Shown: in pieces, positions 22,790 to 33,094 of the stretch | How the letters are laid out: each line of letters opens with the position of its first letter | How positions within the stretch are numbered: the first letter of the stretch is position 1 | Assembly (NCBI GenBank): GCA_021234155.1 | Contig: JAJEKV010000092.1 | Span: forward strand, 558,001 to 622,000 | Direction of reading: 5' to 3' | Source of the DNA: Isoetes taiwanensis | Lineage: Eukaryota; Streptophyta; Lycopodiopsida; Isoetales; Isoetaceae | DNA: 64,000 nt | Notes under the pieces: generated by a model | The model's database searches: none | What the model saw: the letters and a program-made list of their open reading frames with translations, nothing else | Told to the model about the DNA's origin: nothing | Position numbers and translations under genes: made by a program

Positions 22790-24343
22790 TCAACTATTCA
22801 GCTGAGAATCTTCCACGGATTCAATGTTATCAGGTGTACTTTCCACTAGAGAGATGACTTTATTCTCCTCCCGAGTAACAGAAATGTTTTCAGTGTCAGC
22901 TATTGCATCCGTTTCCACAGCCACATTAGGATCAAAAGTAACTCTTGGAGGCATCCTAGGATTTGCTTTTGGTGCTTTGGTCATTTGAACTTTCCTGAAA
23001 CTTGCATTCTTCCTTCCAGTAGCTTTATAATTATTGCTACCTTGTGATTGCAGAAAACTTATGTTTTTGAGACTTTTTTCAGCAATATCTGCCATTTGGC
23101 AGTTACCATATGGAGTTTTAAGATTACCATCAGGGTTTGTTGCCATTGCTAAAGTCATATCAATCATGACTTTCCTTACATCCAAGTAAGAGATGAATGC
23201 TATTACTGCAGGTCTGAGTGTCTTGTTAAGCATCTTTGTGACTGATACCATTTTCATCATGGCAGTTGTGCCTGGGAATATTGTTTCTGCTTGGTTGAGT
23301 AAGAACCAGATTGCTTGGTCAAAGTAGACAATGCTGCAATTGCATTGAGAATTCTTGTTCTTCACACAATTGCATGTAAAGTATGGGCAGTGTGTACGAA
23401 AAACCCTTTTGAGATAATAGTCATCTCTGGTCTCATTTGGGTAGGCCATGTGGCCTTTTTGTCCCATCTGGATCCCATTCATTTTTATGCAGACCTGATC
23501 AAAAAAGGCCATATCAAATGGCAGCTGTAGCTCAGTGTTCTTGAATGTTTTTTCCAATTTTGTAGCAGCTAGTTTAGCTGCTCTTATCTCATCCTTGGTG
23601 ATATCAGCTAATGCTATCCAGGTATCAAGGTTAATTGGGGCCAATGCACCAAAATTTTGGCTTTTCCAGATCGCATGATCATATGCTGCTCCCAGGCATT
23701 CCACTAGTTGCTCCATTATAATCGGGAAGCAGGATGAATTCCCAAGCGTGAGATTAGGTACCTCATCATATGTACCTGCCTGATCATTGGAGTTATCTTC
23801 ATCATTTTTGATGATTTGCAAGTCAAAATCAGAAAGATCTTGATCTGAGAATAAGCATCCATTAAAGTCATCATGTTCATAAACTGGAGGCATAATCTTG
23901 TTGGCATCTTCAGTATCAAATGTACGATTAATGTCATTCACCTTTTCAAGAATGGATAGGCCTCCCACAAACTTTCTTGCTAAATCGTCCTCACAGCATG
24001 TTCTGTTGTAGAGGATGCTGGAAATATCATTATACATGGTGTCAATGATCGGCTTGCACTTTGCAAATTCAAAGTTGACTTTCTTCATCAGCCCAAATGT
24101 TTTGAACCATCCATTAAATCCGAGGCAATAAACCAGGGATCTATTTCTGTCAGCCATATTCTTCTCTTTGGAAATAATATAATGATGGATGTCTTTATTC
24201 CTTATACATCCGAGTAGGATCTGCACTGCAGTGTTAGACTGTTCAATCCCATTTTCTTTGTATTTGAAAGGTAACAAGTCTTTGATCCAGTCATTGTCCT
24301 CCAGATACTCATCCTTTGTGTCCACTTTTTCTTTTTCTTTTTC
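22790..24343 (-). CDS. ORF1 of the Penelope-like element (Cys/His cluster protein)
   Basis: Open frame of 511 codons from 24325, extended by EKEKEK to an acceptor TTTGCTAG|GAAAAA at 24343; an in-frame stop lies just upstream, so the true N terminus must be spliced in or start internally. I know no family for it. Visible parts: a helical N-terminal half with LGFNGWFKTFGLMKKVNFEF (68-87), an acidic linker (150-190), THCPYFTCNC with a following CNC (311-330) giving HC-x4-C-x-C-x7-C-x-C, probably metal-binding, and a Lys/Pro-rich tail (440-470) that may bind nucleic acid. It ends 173 bp before the ORF2 acceptor, so ORF1 and ORF2 may be spliced together or expressed separately. Confidence 0.7.
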   Translation of the reverse strand, partial: EKEKEKVDTKDEYLEDNDWIKDLLPFKYKENGIEQSNTAVQILLGCIRNKDIHHYIISKEKNMADRNRSLVYCLGFNGWFKTFGLMKKVNFEFAKCKPIIDTMYNDISSILYNRTCCEDDLARKFVGGLSILEKVNDINRTFDTEDANKIMPPVYEHDDFNGCLFSDQDLSDFDLQIIKNDEDNSNDQAGTYDEVPNLTLGNSSCFPIIMEQLVECLGAAYDHAIWKSQNFGALAPINLDTWIALADITKDEIRAAKLAATKLEKTFKNTELQLPFDMAFFDQVCIKMNGIQMGQKGHMAYPNETRDDYYLKRVFRTHCPYFTCNCVKNKNSQCNCSIVYFDQAIWFLLNQAETIFPGTTAMMKMVSVTKMLNKTLRPAVIAFISYLDVRKVMIDMTLAMATNPDGNLKTPYGNCQMADIAEKSLKNISFLQSQGSNNYKATGRKNASFRKVQMTKAPKANPRMPPRVTFDPNVAVETDAIADTENISVTREENKVISLVESTPDNIESVEDSQLNS

Positions 24344-24447
24344 CTAGCAAAGTTCAATGTGTAAAGTTAGTATAACAGAAAGCACCTGATAAATTGTCAC
24401 CATTATCATGGTTTCTGGTAAAACCAGAAAACTGAGTTATATGCAAA

Positions 24448-26160
24448 AAAACCTTTCCTAGTCTAATAGACCTTTTTACTCTTAGTACTTTTTCAAGTAC
24501 TTTAGAGTACAATTTGCAGCCTTAGAAAAAATACAGGTGAACTTTTCTCTAAGCCATGATAATGTGACATTTCAGAAATTATTATTCATAGTCATAGTAA
24601 ACAGTAATACATTCTTGGAATTCGGTATAATGTCAAATACAACCAACTAGTTTATATGCTGGTGAAATGAACAGCCAGCTTACAATTTTCAGTTTATAAC
24701 AATTAGACAGATCTTACTTCATAGTTGCAGTAATATTCTTCTTAAAGCTCGTGCTGCTATCTTTTTATCCAAAAGAACATCATAGCAATAGAGCAAGAAA
24801 CTTGGTTACCTGCAGTGAAACCAAGAAACAGTTAGCCAAAGAGGGTAAACAGTTCAAGTCACTAGCAGGTAAGCAGTAAGTTTCTTGGGTTATCCCCTTC
24901 ACTTTTGCATGATGTATTTAATAATTAAGACATGTCAGGACTGAATTCCCAGTCTGCTAAAGCATTATGATCAGGGTGATAGCTCAGACATCATTCTTCC
25001 CTGCATGTGTGCATAGTTGCACGAAAATCATATTAAACAAGCAGGCTTACCATAATCCTGCAGTAATCTTTAGATCAGCCTTTAATTTTATAAGATCTAA
25101 GATCAGATCTGCTTCTAATTTTAAGATCTAGATCTGTCTACATATTTTATTACCTACTATACCTTACCAACATAAGCATCCCCTGATTCTTCAAATATAA
25201 TAACCAGTTTCTTTTTCAGATTCATCATACTAGCTATTGCTCTTAATTGAGAATTTAGATCATTAGCCACTTATGTAGGAATTTTAATCTAAAAAACCTG
25301 ATTGCTTGGAGGCAGAGCTACTTGGCTTTTCCTTTTGTGGATGTGTCCTCCTTATTCATAAGTTCATGTTGCTTGCCTGCAATTTCCTTCATCTTTGTGC
25401 TTGTTCCCATTGCAACTGCTTCATTCATACCCTTAGATCTCTCCATCTCTTTGCCAGCACTCATTTCCTTACCAAGATTGCTGTTACAAGCACTTACAGC
25501 AGGCCCTATGGTGGCCTTATGGAAGTCAAATAGTTTTTTCCTCTTGGTATTGCCCATCTTCTCTGCCTCAATCTTCCTTCTGGTGGCCATATTGAGGTCG
25601 CCCTTCTTCCTTCCCATAAGCAAGCTTAATACAGGCGGGACTGGGAGTAACAGCGTACCATGGGGCTGAGTATGCTGCTTCTTGTCTTTCTGAATGCATT
25701 GTTAAATAGTTCCAGGTAAGTCCCTGTCCCTAATACCATCTGTGCATGCCTTTCAGACTGGAGGTCCTATATCTCACTGCACTCAGTGATAGGTTGCATT
25801 TCTGTAATTTCTTTTTGCTAAAATCCATCTCCATCTTTTTGTGCCAGGTTATCCACGAGCCAGTCTGTCGCCCATAGGATGCCGTTTGCTGCATCATGCA
25901 ATGGCCGGAACCCTAACTGCCAGTTTCGACATTCTTCTCTTGCCTTCTTTTTTATTTTTTATCAGTTATCCATACGAAAAAATGTTAAGTGTCACAAAAT
26001 GTTTATGCTATTCTAGCTTTTTAATTGTTTATCTAACCCATATGGTTATACCATATTGGTTTAAGTGTTTCAGCTCCTGTATTGTTAATTGAGAATGGTC
26101 ATGGTAAATGGTCTTAGTCCTTTAATGCTACTTACTTATACTATTGCATTATAAATAAAT
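24448..26160 (-). repeat. Direct repeat (pseudo-LTR), 5' copy
   Basis: Near-identical to 15455-17176. It lies sense-upstream of ORF1, so it would supply the promoter and first exon. The donor-like CAATCAG|GTTTTTTAG at 25297/25298 is also present in the other copy, and a similar CATTCAG|GTTTTC sits at the same place in the diverged unit at 27.4 kb. Paired with the acceptor at 24343, this gives an intron of about 950 nt that contains both structured modules. Confidence 0.88.
25298..25617 (-). CDS. Small basic ORF / likely first coding exon
   Basis: MGRKKGDLNMATRRKIEAEK then TKRKKLFDFHKATIGPAVSA, the same protein as in the 3' repeat, with a stop after TSTKGKAK caused by a 10-bp difference from the other copy. 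Whether it is translated alone or joined to ORF1 cannot be settled by eye, because the donor phase differs between copies. Confidence 0.45.
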
Positions 26161-26165
26161 AAATA

Positions 26166-28607
26166 AAAAAAAAACCTTTTAAAATCTGATAACAGACTTT
26201 CATCCTTAGTACTCCTTGCAGGAATACCAAGTCTGCAATTTGCAGCCCTAGGACAACTTACAGGCATAGTTACCTAGGCCAAGACTAGATGCAGGAACAT
26301 TAACTTCATCATTGTATTTCATACGAAAAAATTCCCTTACATTCTTTTACAGTGTCAAAGTGAACACAAAATTCAAATAAAACATCTTGAAATTATTTCC
26401 TGTTTATAATATTCAGCATACATGACATTTTCAGATTGCCATAATGGCTTAAATTAATCTAGACATTTGTATCCCACTGGATATCAATATTAAATGATTT
26501 TCCTTATTCAAAAACCATATGTTCAGCTAACTTTACTCAGTATTCCATTTGGAAAATGCTTACATTGAAGTTCCGTATTTCGAACCATAAGCTTAAAAGT
26601 AATTCACCAAAGCATGGAGCAAGAAACCTGGTTACCTGCAGTAGAACCAGAGGACAGTTAGCCTTAGATAGGGTAAAAGCCTAAGCTACTAACAGGTAAG
26701 CAGTAGGTATCTTGGGTTATCCCCTTCACCATGCATAAGGCAACATGAACATGCATATTTTATAGAGAACATAAATGCTAAGATATTAAGCCTTTTATAG
26801 ATCTAGTATATAGAATTTCCATGGCTGAGCAAGAACCCTGCAACAGCAAATCTTGGATGTCTCTTAGATCTCCATTTCAGCAAGTAATCCTAGAAAAGAA
26901 GCTAAGGTTAACCTCATAATATCTAGAATTAGTACATCTAGGGCCATACTTCAGAAAATCAGCATATTAATCATAGGATATTAGGACCCTTATCTATATA
27001 TCCAGTTATCAGGTTGCAGCATAAGCAGCATATAATCCTGCACATTATATTAGTTCAAGAGTAAACAAACATAAGATACTAAAACTCTTATGGATCTAGT
27101 TCTAAAAACTTTCTTAGCTAAGCAAAAAAATTTCAGAAGTATTAAATAATGGAAGTCCCTAACTCAAATGGATCCAAGGGCCATGTCAAAAATAAGAGCA
27201 AAGGCCAAGGCATTTTCCCAGCATATTATATCACAAACTTAATAATGTGGCTGAAACATATTTCTGCACACAATAAGAGCTTACTAACTAGTCACTTAAT
27301 GGTCTGCCTAGTTAGATATACTTTTTCCATTGTTCTTTAATATTTTGCATATGCATAACTCTGAAGATGTGCAATGTCCAGCTCATGCACAACAAGTTCA
27401 TGTACTCATGGACTCATGTAATCTGCAAGTTTTTGGCATAGTACTTATTATTAACAATCTCATATAAGCACACATATACAGAAAACTTATAGAAAACCTG
27501 AATGTTTTGCGCTCCCATGATAACTCCAGCATGTTGTTTTGCTAATGCAGCAGGTGCATCTCCAGCAATGGGATCCGGATTCCCCTTTGTTGCAATTATA
27601 TTTTGCTCATTGTTCTTGTCTGCTTGAGCAGCTACTCCATCCCTAGATTTGCAGTTTTGCCCCACCTCATTGGGGTCTGGATTTTCCAAGTTACCATCAT
27701 TCTTAGATTTGATTACACATCCTGCAGTAACTGAAGGCCCTTGAGCAGCCTTACGAAATTCAAATAGCTTCTTCCTCTTGGAAGCCTGACTCAAATTCAA
27801 GCCTCTTCCTGGTAGCCATGTTCAGATCCCCTTGCTTCCTACCCATGTTCATGAAGAAACTATTATGCAAGGGCGTTCCCCTTGCACAAAGGAGCTTCAA
27901 AGCTAATGCATCTGGGCATTTTAATCTCGGGCTCATGCCTATTTATCTGCTGGAATCCCTATCCTTACTACCGTTCCTTCAGATTGGTAGTGTCCTACGA
28001 CCATTTCTTTTCTGCTATTTTCTCTTTTGTAGAAATTAAGAAGTTCAACAAATGCTTTACCAGTCTGTCTTCTTGACGGAATGCAGGTACATTTCCATCC
28101 GTTTCTGTTTCCATCCGTCTCTCTTCACGGTTAGAGGGTCACCCTAACTGTCCGAAAACCCTAAAATCAAACCCTTAGTCATTTTTTATCAAATGATGTT
28201 AGAAAAAAATAGATGCCATTTTCCTATGCATGAAAGTATTTCAACCATTAATATGAAAATACCATGGCAACTATTGCTTTGTCAAAGCCTCATGCAAACG
28301 TGCATATAATAACCACATGCAAATAATAACCCCATGCAAGAACTTTTTGTTCAAGCATGTGACAAGTGCCTTCCATGCACCGCATGCACCCAAAAGTTGC
28401 ATGCATTTGCAATGCAATGTTTTCCAACGTAAAGCCATGTTTTAAAACCCATTATTTGCAAGACAAACCTTGTACTCATGCCCAAGTCCAAACCTTTAGG
28501 CAAGGAGACCTTGTTCATGCCAACCTGCAACATTTGCCCTTACAGTGTGTACAACTAAACAATAGGCATAAGATCTTGATTCAAAGATAAATCTTATTTT
28601 ATCATTA
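26166..28607 (-). repeat. Diverged tandem pseudo-LTR unit
   Basis: Starts at the A-run next to the 5' pseudo-LTR and repeats its layout in the same order: three-hairpin module (26166-26278), stem-loop module (26621-26712) and MGRK-type ORF (27414-27850). Outside these islands it has little similarity to the 1.7-kb repeats. So a second subfamily lies head-to-tail with the first. Confidence 0.7.
27414..27852 (-). pseudogene. Diverged MGRK-type ORF with a frameshift
   Basis: The minus strand reads MGRKQGDLNMATRKRLEFES, then shifts frame by one base into KRKKLFEFRKAAQGPSVTAG, followed by a polar tail ending IMGAQNIQ before a donor-like CAG|GTTTTC. The conserved blocks match the ORFs in the 1.7-kb repeats, while the linker is unrelated. 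Confidence 0.6.
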
Positions 28608-28870
28608 AAAAAAAAAACCTTCCAAGTCAATAAAGACCTTTTATCTTACCATTCCGATGCCTTCGGAACTTAAAGATACAATTGGCAGCCCTAAAAGAAA
28701 ACAGGTGCCTTTTTCTTTTAGGCCTAGACTTGATTACAAGTTATAGCAAAATTTATCATTAAGACAATTTGCTTTATTCTTGTGTAGCTAAAAAATAAGA
28801 GCACATGGACTTTCAAACAAATAGATATGTAAAACTATATGTCATATTAATAATAATAATAATTAAAAAA
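28608..28870 (-). repeat. Third, truncated pseudo-LTR unit
   Basis: Carries only the three-hairpin module (28608-28721) plus about 150 bp, ending at an (AAT)n/poly-A tract where another element begins. Confidence 0.65.
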
Positions 28871-29345
28871 AAAAAAAAATGGGAAGCCTATCGTGCCTAA
28901 GGCTTGCCATTCGTCTCGGCGTAAGGAATGGCAATGTTCCCATTATCGCCATAACGAAGGCATCCTATTATGACTATATGCCCATCCCCATTCCTAGGAT
29001 GTATCTAGCCCGATCCCCGCTGCATGAAGGCTGGCCGGCATGATCCCTGGCGGATCTAAGACTCACGATATATCGGCTGGTGGTAGCACGCGTCGCTTTC
29101 CGTTGAAGCTGCAGTTGATGGCGTCGTTGTTGGCGCATACGTGGCGTTGCCGTAGGAAATCCAGGTAAGCCTCAATAAAAATCCCACTTGAGGACTGATG
29201 TTGGACCTTCCTTTGGTAAGTGATTCCACTTAACGAAGTAGGACAGGCTATGGCCGTCCCTTGTCTGCTTGTACGCACGATCAAGAAGAGTGTGTGAAAC
29301 TAGTTCCACTTGCTCGTCCAACTTATCAAAGAGCCTTTAGGATCC
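28871..29345 (-). pseudogene. Ty3-type chromodomain remnant
   Basis: The minus strand encodes LDRAYKQTRDGHSLSYFVKW followed by NHLPKEGPTSVLKW, the pattern of the chromodomain at the integrase C terminus of Ty3 chromoviruses (aromatic-lysine-tryptophan core, then a W after the loop). A stop follows. No integrase core remains. Confidence 0.6.
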
Positions 29346-29735
29346 ATATGTTACCTTAGGATCAATTGTGTAGTTCTCCAAAAGGCTAAGAATTAATGTT
29401 CAACCAGACGAAGTCTTATAACATATATATAATTATATTTTTCGATTCTATGATAGTTAACACTGCAGCCACTCTACCCTTTATTCTATCAACATTTTCT
29501 TTTCACTATGCTTTTAAATACCTTTCTCCTTTTGATTATCTTTCATGTTTTCATACTCACACTCTCTATCTTAACCATATGTTACATCCACAACCGTACA
29601 CCATTTTATGTCATTATTTATATGTATGTATTCTCATTTACATACATTGGTCATATATACAGACACTCTTATATTTACATTTTATACTACCACTCTTCAA
29701 TGTACTCCTCTGTTCGTCCTCACTGTTAGAATCCT
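29346..29735. other. A/T-rich stretch, no gene recognised
   Basis: Overlapping Tyr/Leu-rich open frames (29396-29749, 29508-29729) reflect A/T-rich composition rather than a protein. Confidence 0.35.
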
Positions 29736-30535
29736 CGGACTACCTGTGATGGCTAGATGTCCGGTGTGAAGGACACAGAGGTGTCATTCGTCCCACGCCT
29801 TCTAAGGGAATCCTATATAGCGAAAGCGTACATACATGTTAGCACCTGGCAACAATGCAAACGAATAATGTGCCACCACGAAGGGTGGCTCATCCATCAT
29901 CAATACGAACAACAACATAATACCAACATAACATAGGAAATGCACCATAAATGAGGATTCTACACCAGGCTCAGACTCAAAGGGGTCAACTGGCAGTCAG
30001 GGCCTCCGCATAACAACAGACGGAATCATAACAATGGCATTGGCTGGCATAGAACAATGGCAAGGGTAGTCCATCCACTCCTCCTGTGCACACTTTGCAG
30101 ATAGGCTGAAATATGCTATGACGTGATTGTAGCCTTCCGGAGGCGTAATCTCATGGAGTCACCCTATGAGACTACTCCAGGTTACATCTCCCCAATCCAT
30201 TGAGGCAGAAAAAGGATGAATCCCCTCCAGAGCATGATGGTTACATGGGCATACTAGAGGATCGTGGCACCACTGGCACACACGCATCCGTACCTGACTT
30301 ACCCCTTAAATCTAAAGGCCGGCTCACCGCGCCCGTTTGAGTTAAGGACACTCCAATGGATATATCCTATAACCCAGGGGGTGTCAAACTCATACCCGCC
30401 CCTTTAGTGATCGACTATAAGCCTAGCACATTATAGGAATCTTGTAGCCACGCTTGGCAAGATCCCACCTCCGTTTCACCATCATACCCGTTATCTAGTG
30501 CTGAATCACAACATAGCATCCACAGCCAGGTGGGC
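29736..30535 (-). mobile_element. Family-T LTR, 3'-truncated
   Basis: Shares with 10974-11390 and 54675-55564 the blocks GAGGTGTCATTCGTCCCACG, ACTTTGCAGATAGGCT and AGCCAGGTGGGCTCTTGTGC. The CGTCACA end is missing; homology begins abruptly near 29736. Confidence 0.7.
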
Positions 30536-31158
30536 TCTTGTGCACATGCCGCATCTAATGGGATTTAAAGGATTCTAGCTAGGAGCATCACTAAATCTAG
30601 ATAGCCTTTAGGTCTCGACCCCCCTTAATCCAATAGAACACAGGAGGAACAGAAAGAGAAACAGCAATCAGATACAAACATCCATCATCATCATAAATAG
30701 ATCATAGAATAGAATCTAATCATCCATCTACTCAAACAAGGGTCAGAAGAATACAAGCTATGCTAAAACTAACCGATATCATAGCTATCTCTGTGGTTCT
30801 CCATCCCTCTGGCTGGAACCAAGGTTGAAAAGCAGCTCCTCCTCCACCAATCTCCCCCAATTCAAATTGGGGCAAACTGGGAGTGTCCCAAATTAGCAAG
30901 CATGTCTTGCCCAATCGATTTGGGCCAGGTGACAACTCTAGATTGGTTAAGTATTAACTAATTAAATATTTTAACCACTTTTAATATTAGGTTAAGCCCT
31001 AAATTCGAATTAGGGTTTAGGGTTAGGTTTCCACCTTAATAATTAATGATTAACATAGCTACTCTTAACTTATGAATAATTAATTCAGCATTAATTATTC
31101 ATAGTGACGTGCCGTGTATTTATACCCAAAAGGCGTATAAATACATGGATCGTCACAA
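30536..31158 (-). mobile_element. Retroelement remnant, segments A and C joined (empty site)
   Basis: 30540-30835 equals segment A and 30836-31158 equals segment C of the 11-15 kb region, with no LTR element between them. It is thus the pre-insertion allele type for 11679-14489. Near 31008 it has TTAGGGTTTAGGGTTAGG, two to three plant telomere-like units, absent from the other copy. Confidence 0.7.
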
Positions 31159-32577
31159 TGGAGATTGATGAGCTTAAGCAGGGCTAAGAACAAAAATGGG
31201 AAATTTAAAGGTAAATGATAATGAAAAAGCAGTGTTGCTAAAGAAGATGCTGCACTCAAAGAACAGCTTGCAGGACTTAGAGGTGAATTATCTAAAATCA
31301 AACAAGGGGTATCTAAGCTGGGTCTAGATGTACCACAAGAAATTAAAGATTGGAAAGCACATATAGAGGAATTGGATAACAGGAAAGAGGAAGGGACTGC
31401 AGAAGCTACCAAAATTGCGGAAGAGATATGCGTATCTTCTCTTCTTATGGAAGAACAAGAGAGAACTCATAGACAATTAAATATTAAACTTACAGGTTTA
31501 GGAGAGTAAGAATCAGATGCCTAAAAAGCAATATCAAATTTCTTCAAAAGAAAAATGTTTTTAGAAGATCTTAGATTTGTGTTGGTCAGAAGAAAGGCTA
31601 AGAGCGATCATTATTCATTTCAAAGATGCATAAACTCGTGATCGAGTTATATATAATCATAAGGCACTCAAAAAACATCGAATTTATCTAAATGATGAGC
31701 TTACTCCTCTGCAGCAATTAGAATTGAAGCGCCAAGTAAATGAAGTAAGGCAATTGAAGCAAGAGGGAAAACATGCTTATGTACATAATTGCAAGATTTG
31801 GATTAAGAAAGTTAGAGAGAAAGTTGTTGCTTTATAGGGACTGGCAAGCCTCAAGTGTGGTTTGGAATGTAAATAGATTGAAGGACAGAAAACATGAATC
31901 TAGTCAGATGTTACGAAAAGTAGATGTCATAGTCTTTATTGAGACATGGGAATATGAATATGTAAGACTGGGAGATTTCAATGGGCTTACTAAATTGTTG
32001 ACGCTCTAGAACAAGAAAGGTTTTGGAAGGGAGAGGGGTTTTGTGGGCATGGCATGCATCGGCAACACAGTGAACTGAATGATAAGCATTTAAAAGGTAT
32101 GTGAATTTACACAATTTATGTTGTTAGAAGTTAAAGGGGCAATCCAATTTTTATTGCGCATTGTACCTTGTACCTTTAAATTGCAAATTATAGGAATAAG
32201 GGGACCTTGCAGCTGATGACACGTTTATACACTTGAACTTAGACAAAAAGGATCGGTGTTTTTAGTTGGTGAGTTTAATGATAGGCTGTCGCAGAGACAA
32301 GCTAGAATTTATGTTGGTGGAATGGATGATTTTTCACTGGAAGAGCTTTCAAAAAGTGATATGATAAGTGTTGGTTGGACCCGAGCATCAGAAGATGTGC
32401 ATAATATAAACGATATGGGAAGACATTTGTTGCAGTTATGTGAGTCAATGAAATTAATAATTTATAATGGGATAAAGAAGTTTCTTCTCTCAGGTAAAAT
32501 GACATGCATGAGACCATAAGGTTCCAATGCTATGGATTATTTGATATGAGCACCAATTGATTGAAAATTTTCATGTG
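31159..32577 (+). pseudogene. Outer LINE, 5' part (ORF1 and endonuclease remnants)
   Basis: Many stops and frameshifts. Readable blocks: a coiled-coil-like stretch (LAGLRGELSKIKQGVSKLGL), then EDLRFVLVRRKAKS as in LINE ORF1 proteins, then endonuclease traces (VIVFIETWEYE at about 31929, GDFNGL, and WTRASEDVHNINDMGRHLLQ at 32376). The last matches WPRASDDSQVTRYGRQLLLL of the inner LINE, so the two families are related. It resumes at 36460. Confidence 0.68.
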
Positions 32578-33094
32578 ATAGAATAGAATAGAATATGATT
32601 TTATCGTCCACGGAGACCAACTGGCCTATGGGACCCAAGTACAAAGAGAGAGCAGCAGGCGTATTACTACCAGGATTAAAAAACCCCCGCCCCGAAGGGT
32701 TTTCGGGGGAAAAACCTTAGTAGCAATAAGGATGCTGACATACAGCACAGGTATATACATAATCACAAGTACAGGTGAGGTTAATGTCGGACGGGGGGCA
32801 TAAGCGAGTCAGCAGTATCCATTACCTCCGGAGGTAACGATCCCAACAAGCCTACTGGAGGCCGTGCTCGTAGCTCATGCAAGGCCCGATGGGGCACAAC
32901 TAACCGAGCATACCGAGCCCGGATATGCTCATACGCCCGGACAGGCACGGAGGGCGTGACTTTCATCCTCAATGGCACGTTGACAAAGATCGGCGGACTC
33001 TGTCCTCACGCGGCTCCCCGAATCCATCTCCCTGTCTCAATGCAGAGGTGGTGTGCACCTATCGCGAATGGAAGCAATCACCCTGGCGCTTTTT

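Larger units (their letters stand above)
15455..26165 (-). mobile_element. Penelope-like retroelement with long direct repeats
   Basis: Read on the minus strand: direct repeat (24448-26160), ORF1 (22790-24343), ORF2 reverse transcriptase (20538-22616), a structured spacer, then a second direct repeat (15455-17176). The repeats are about 1.7 kb and nearly identical. The RT is of Penelope type and no GIY-YIG domain follows it, as in the endonuclease-lacking Penelope-like elements known from fungi, rotifers and some plants. Those elements are also known to carry pseudo-LTRs and to keep introns. Splice signals beside both ORFs and an ORF inside each repeat fit that picture. A LINE (17363-20517) interrupts the 3' part. 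No target duplication was found for the Penelope-like element itself. Confidence 0.72.

Noticed and set aside
15455-26165. Hammerhead ribozyme in the pseudo-LTRs
   Set aside because: Some Penelope-like elements carry hammerheads, so I looked on both strands for CTGATGA with a GAAA partner in a three-stem arrangement. None was found; the conserved hairpins do not have that core.
15455-26165. Ordinary LTR retrotransposon or DIRS element
   Set aside because: The direct repeats are long like LTRs, but no primer-binding site, protease, RNase H, integrase or tyrosine recombinase is seen, and the RT motifs are of Penelope type.
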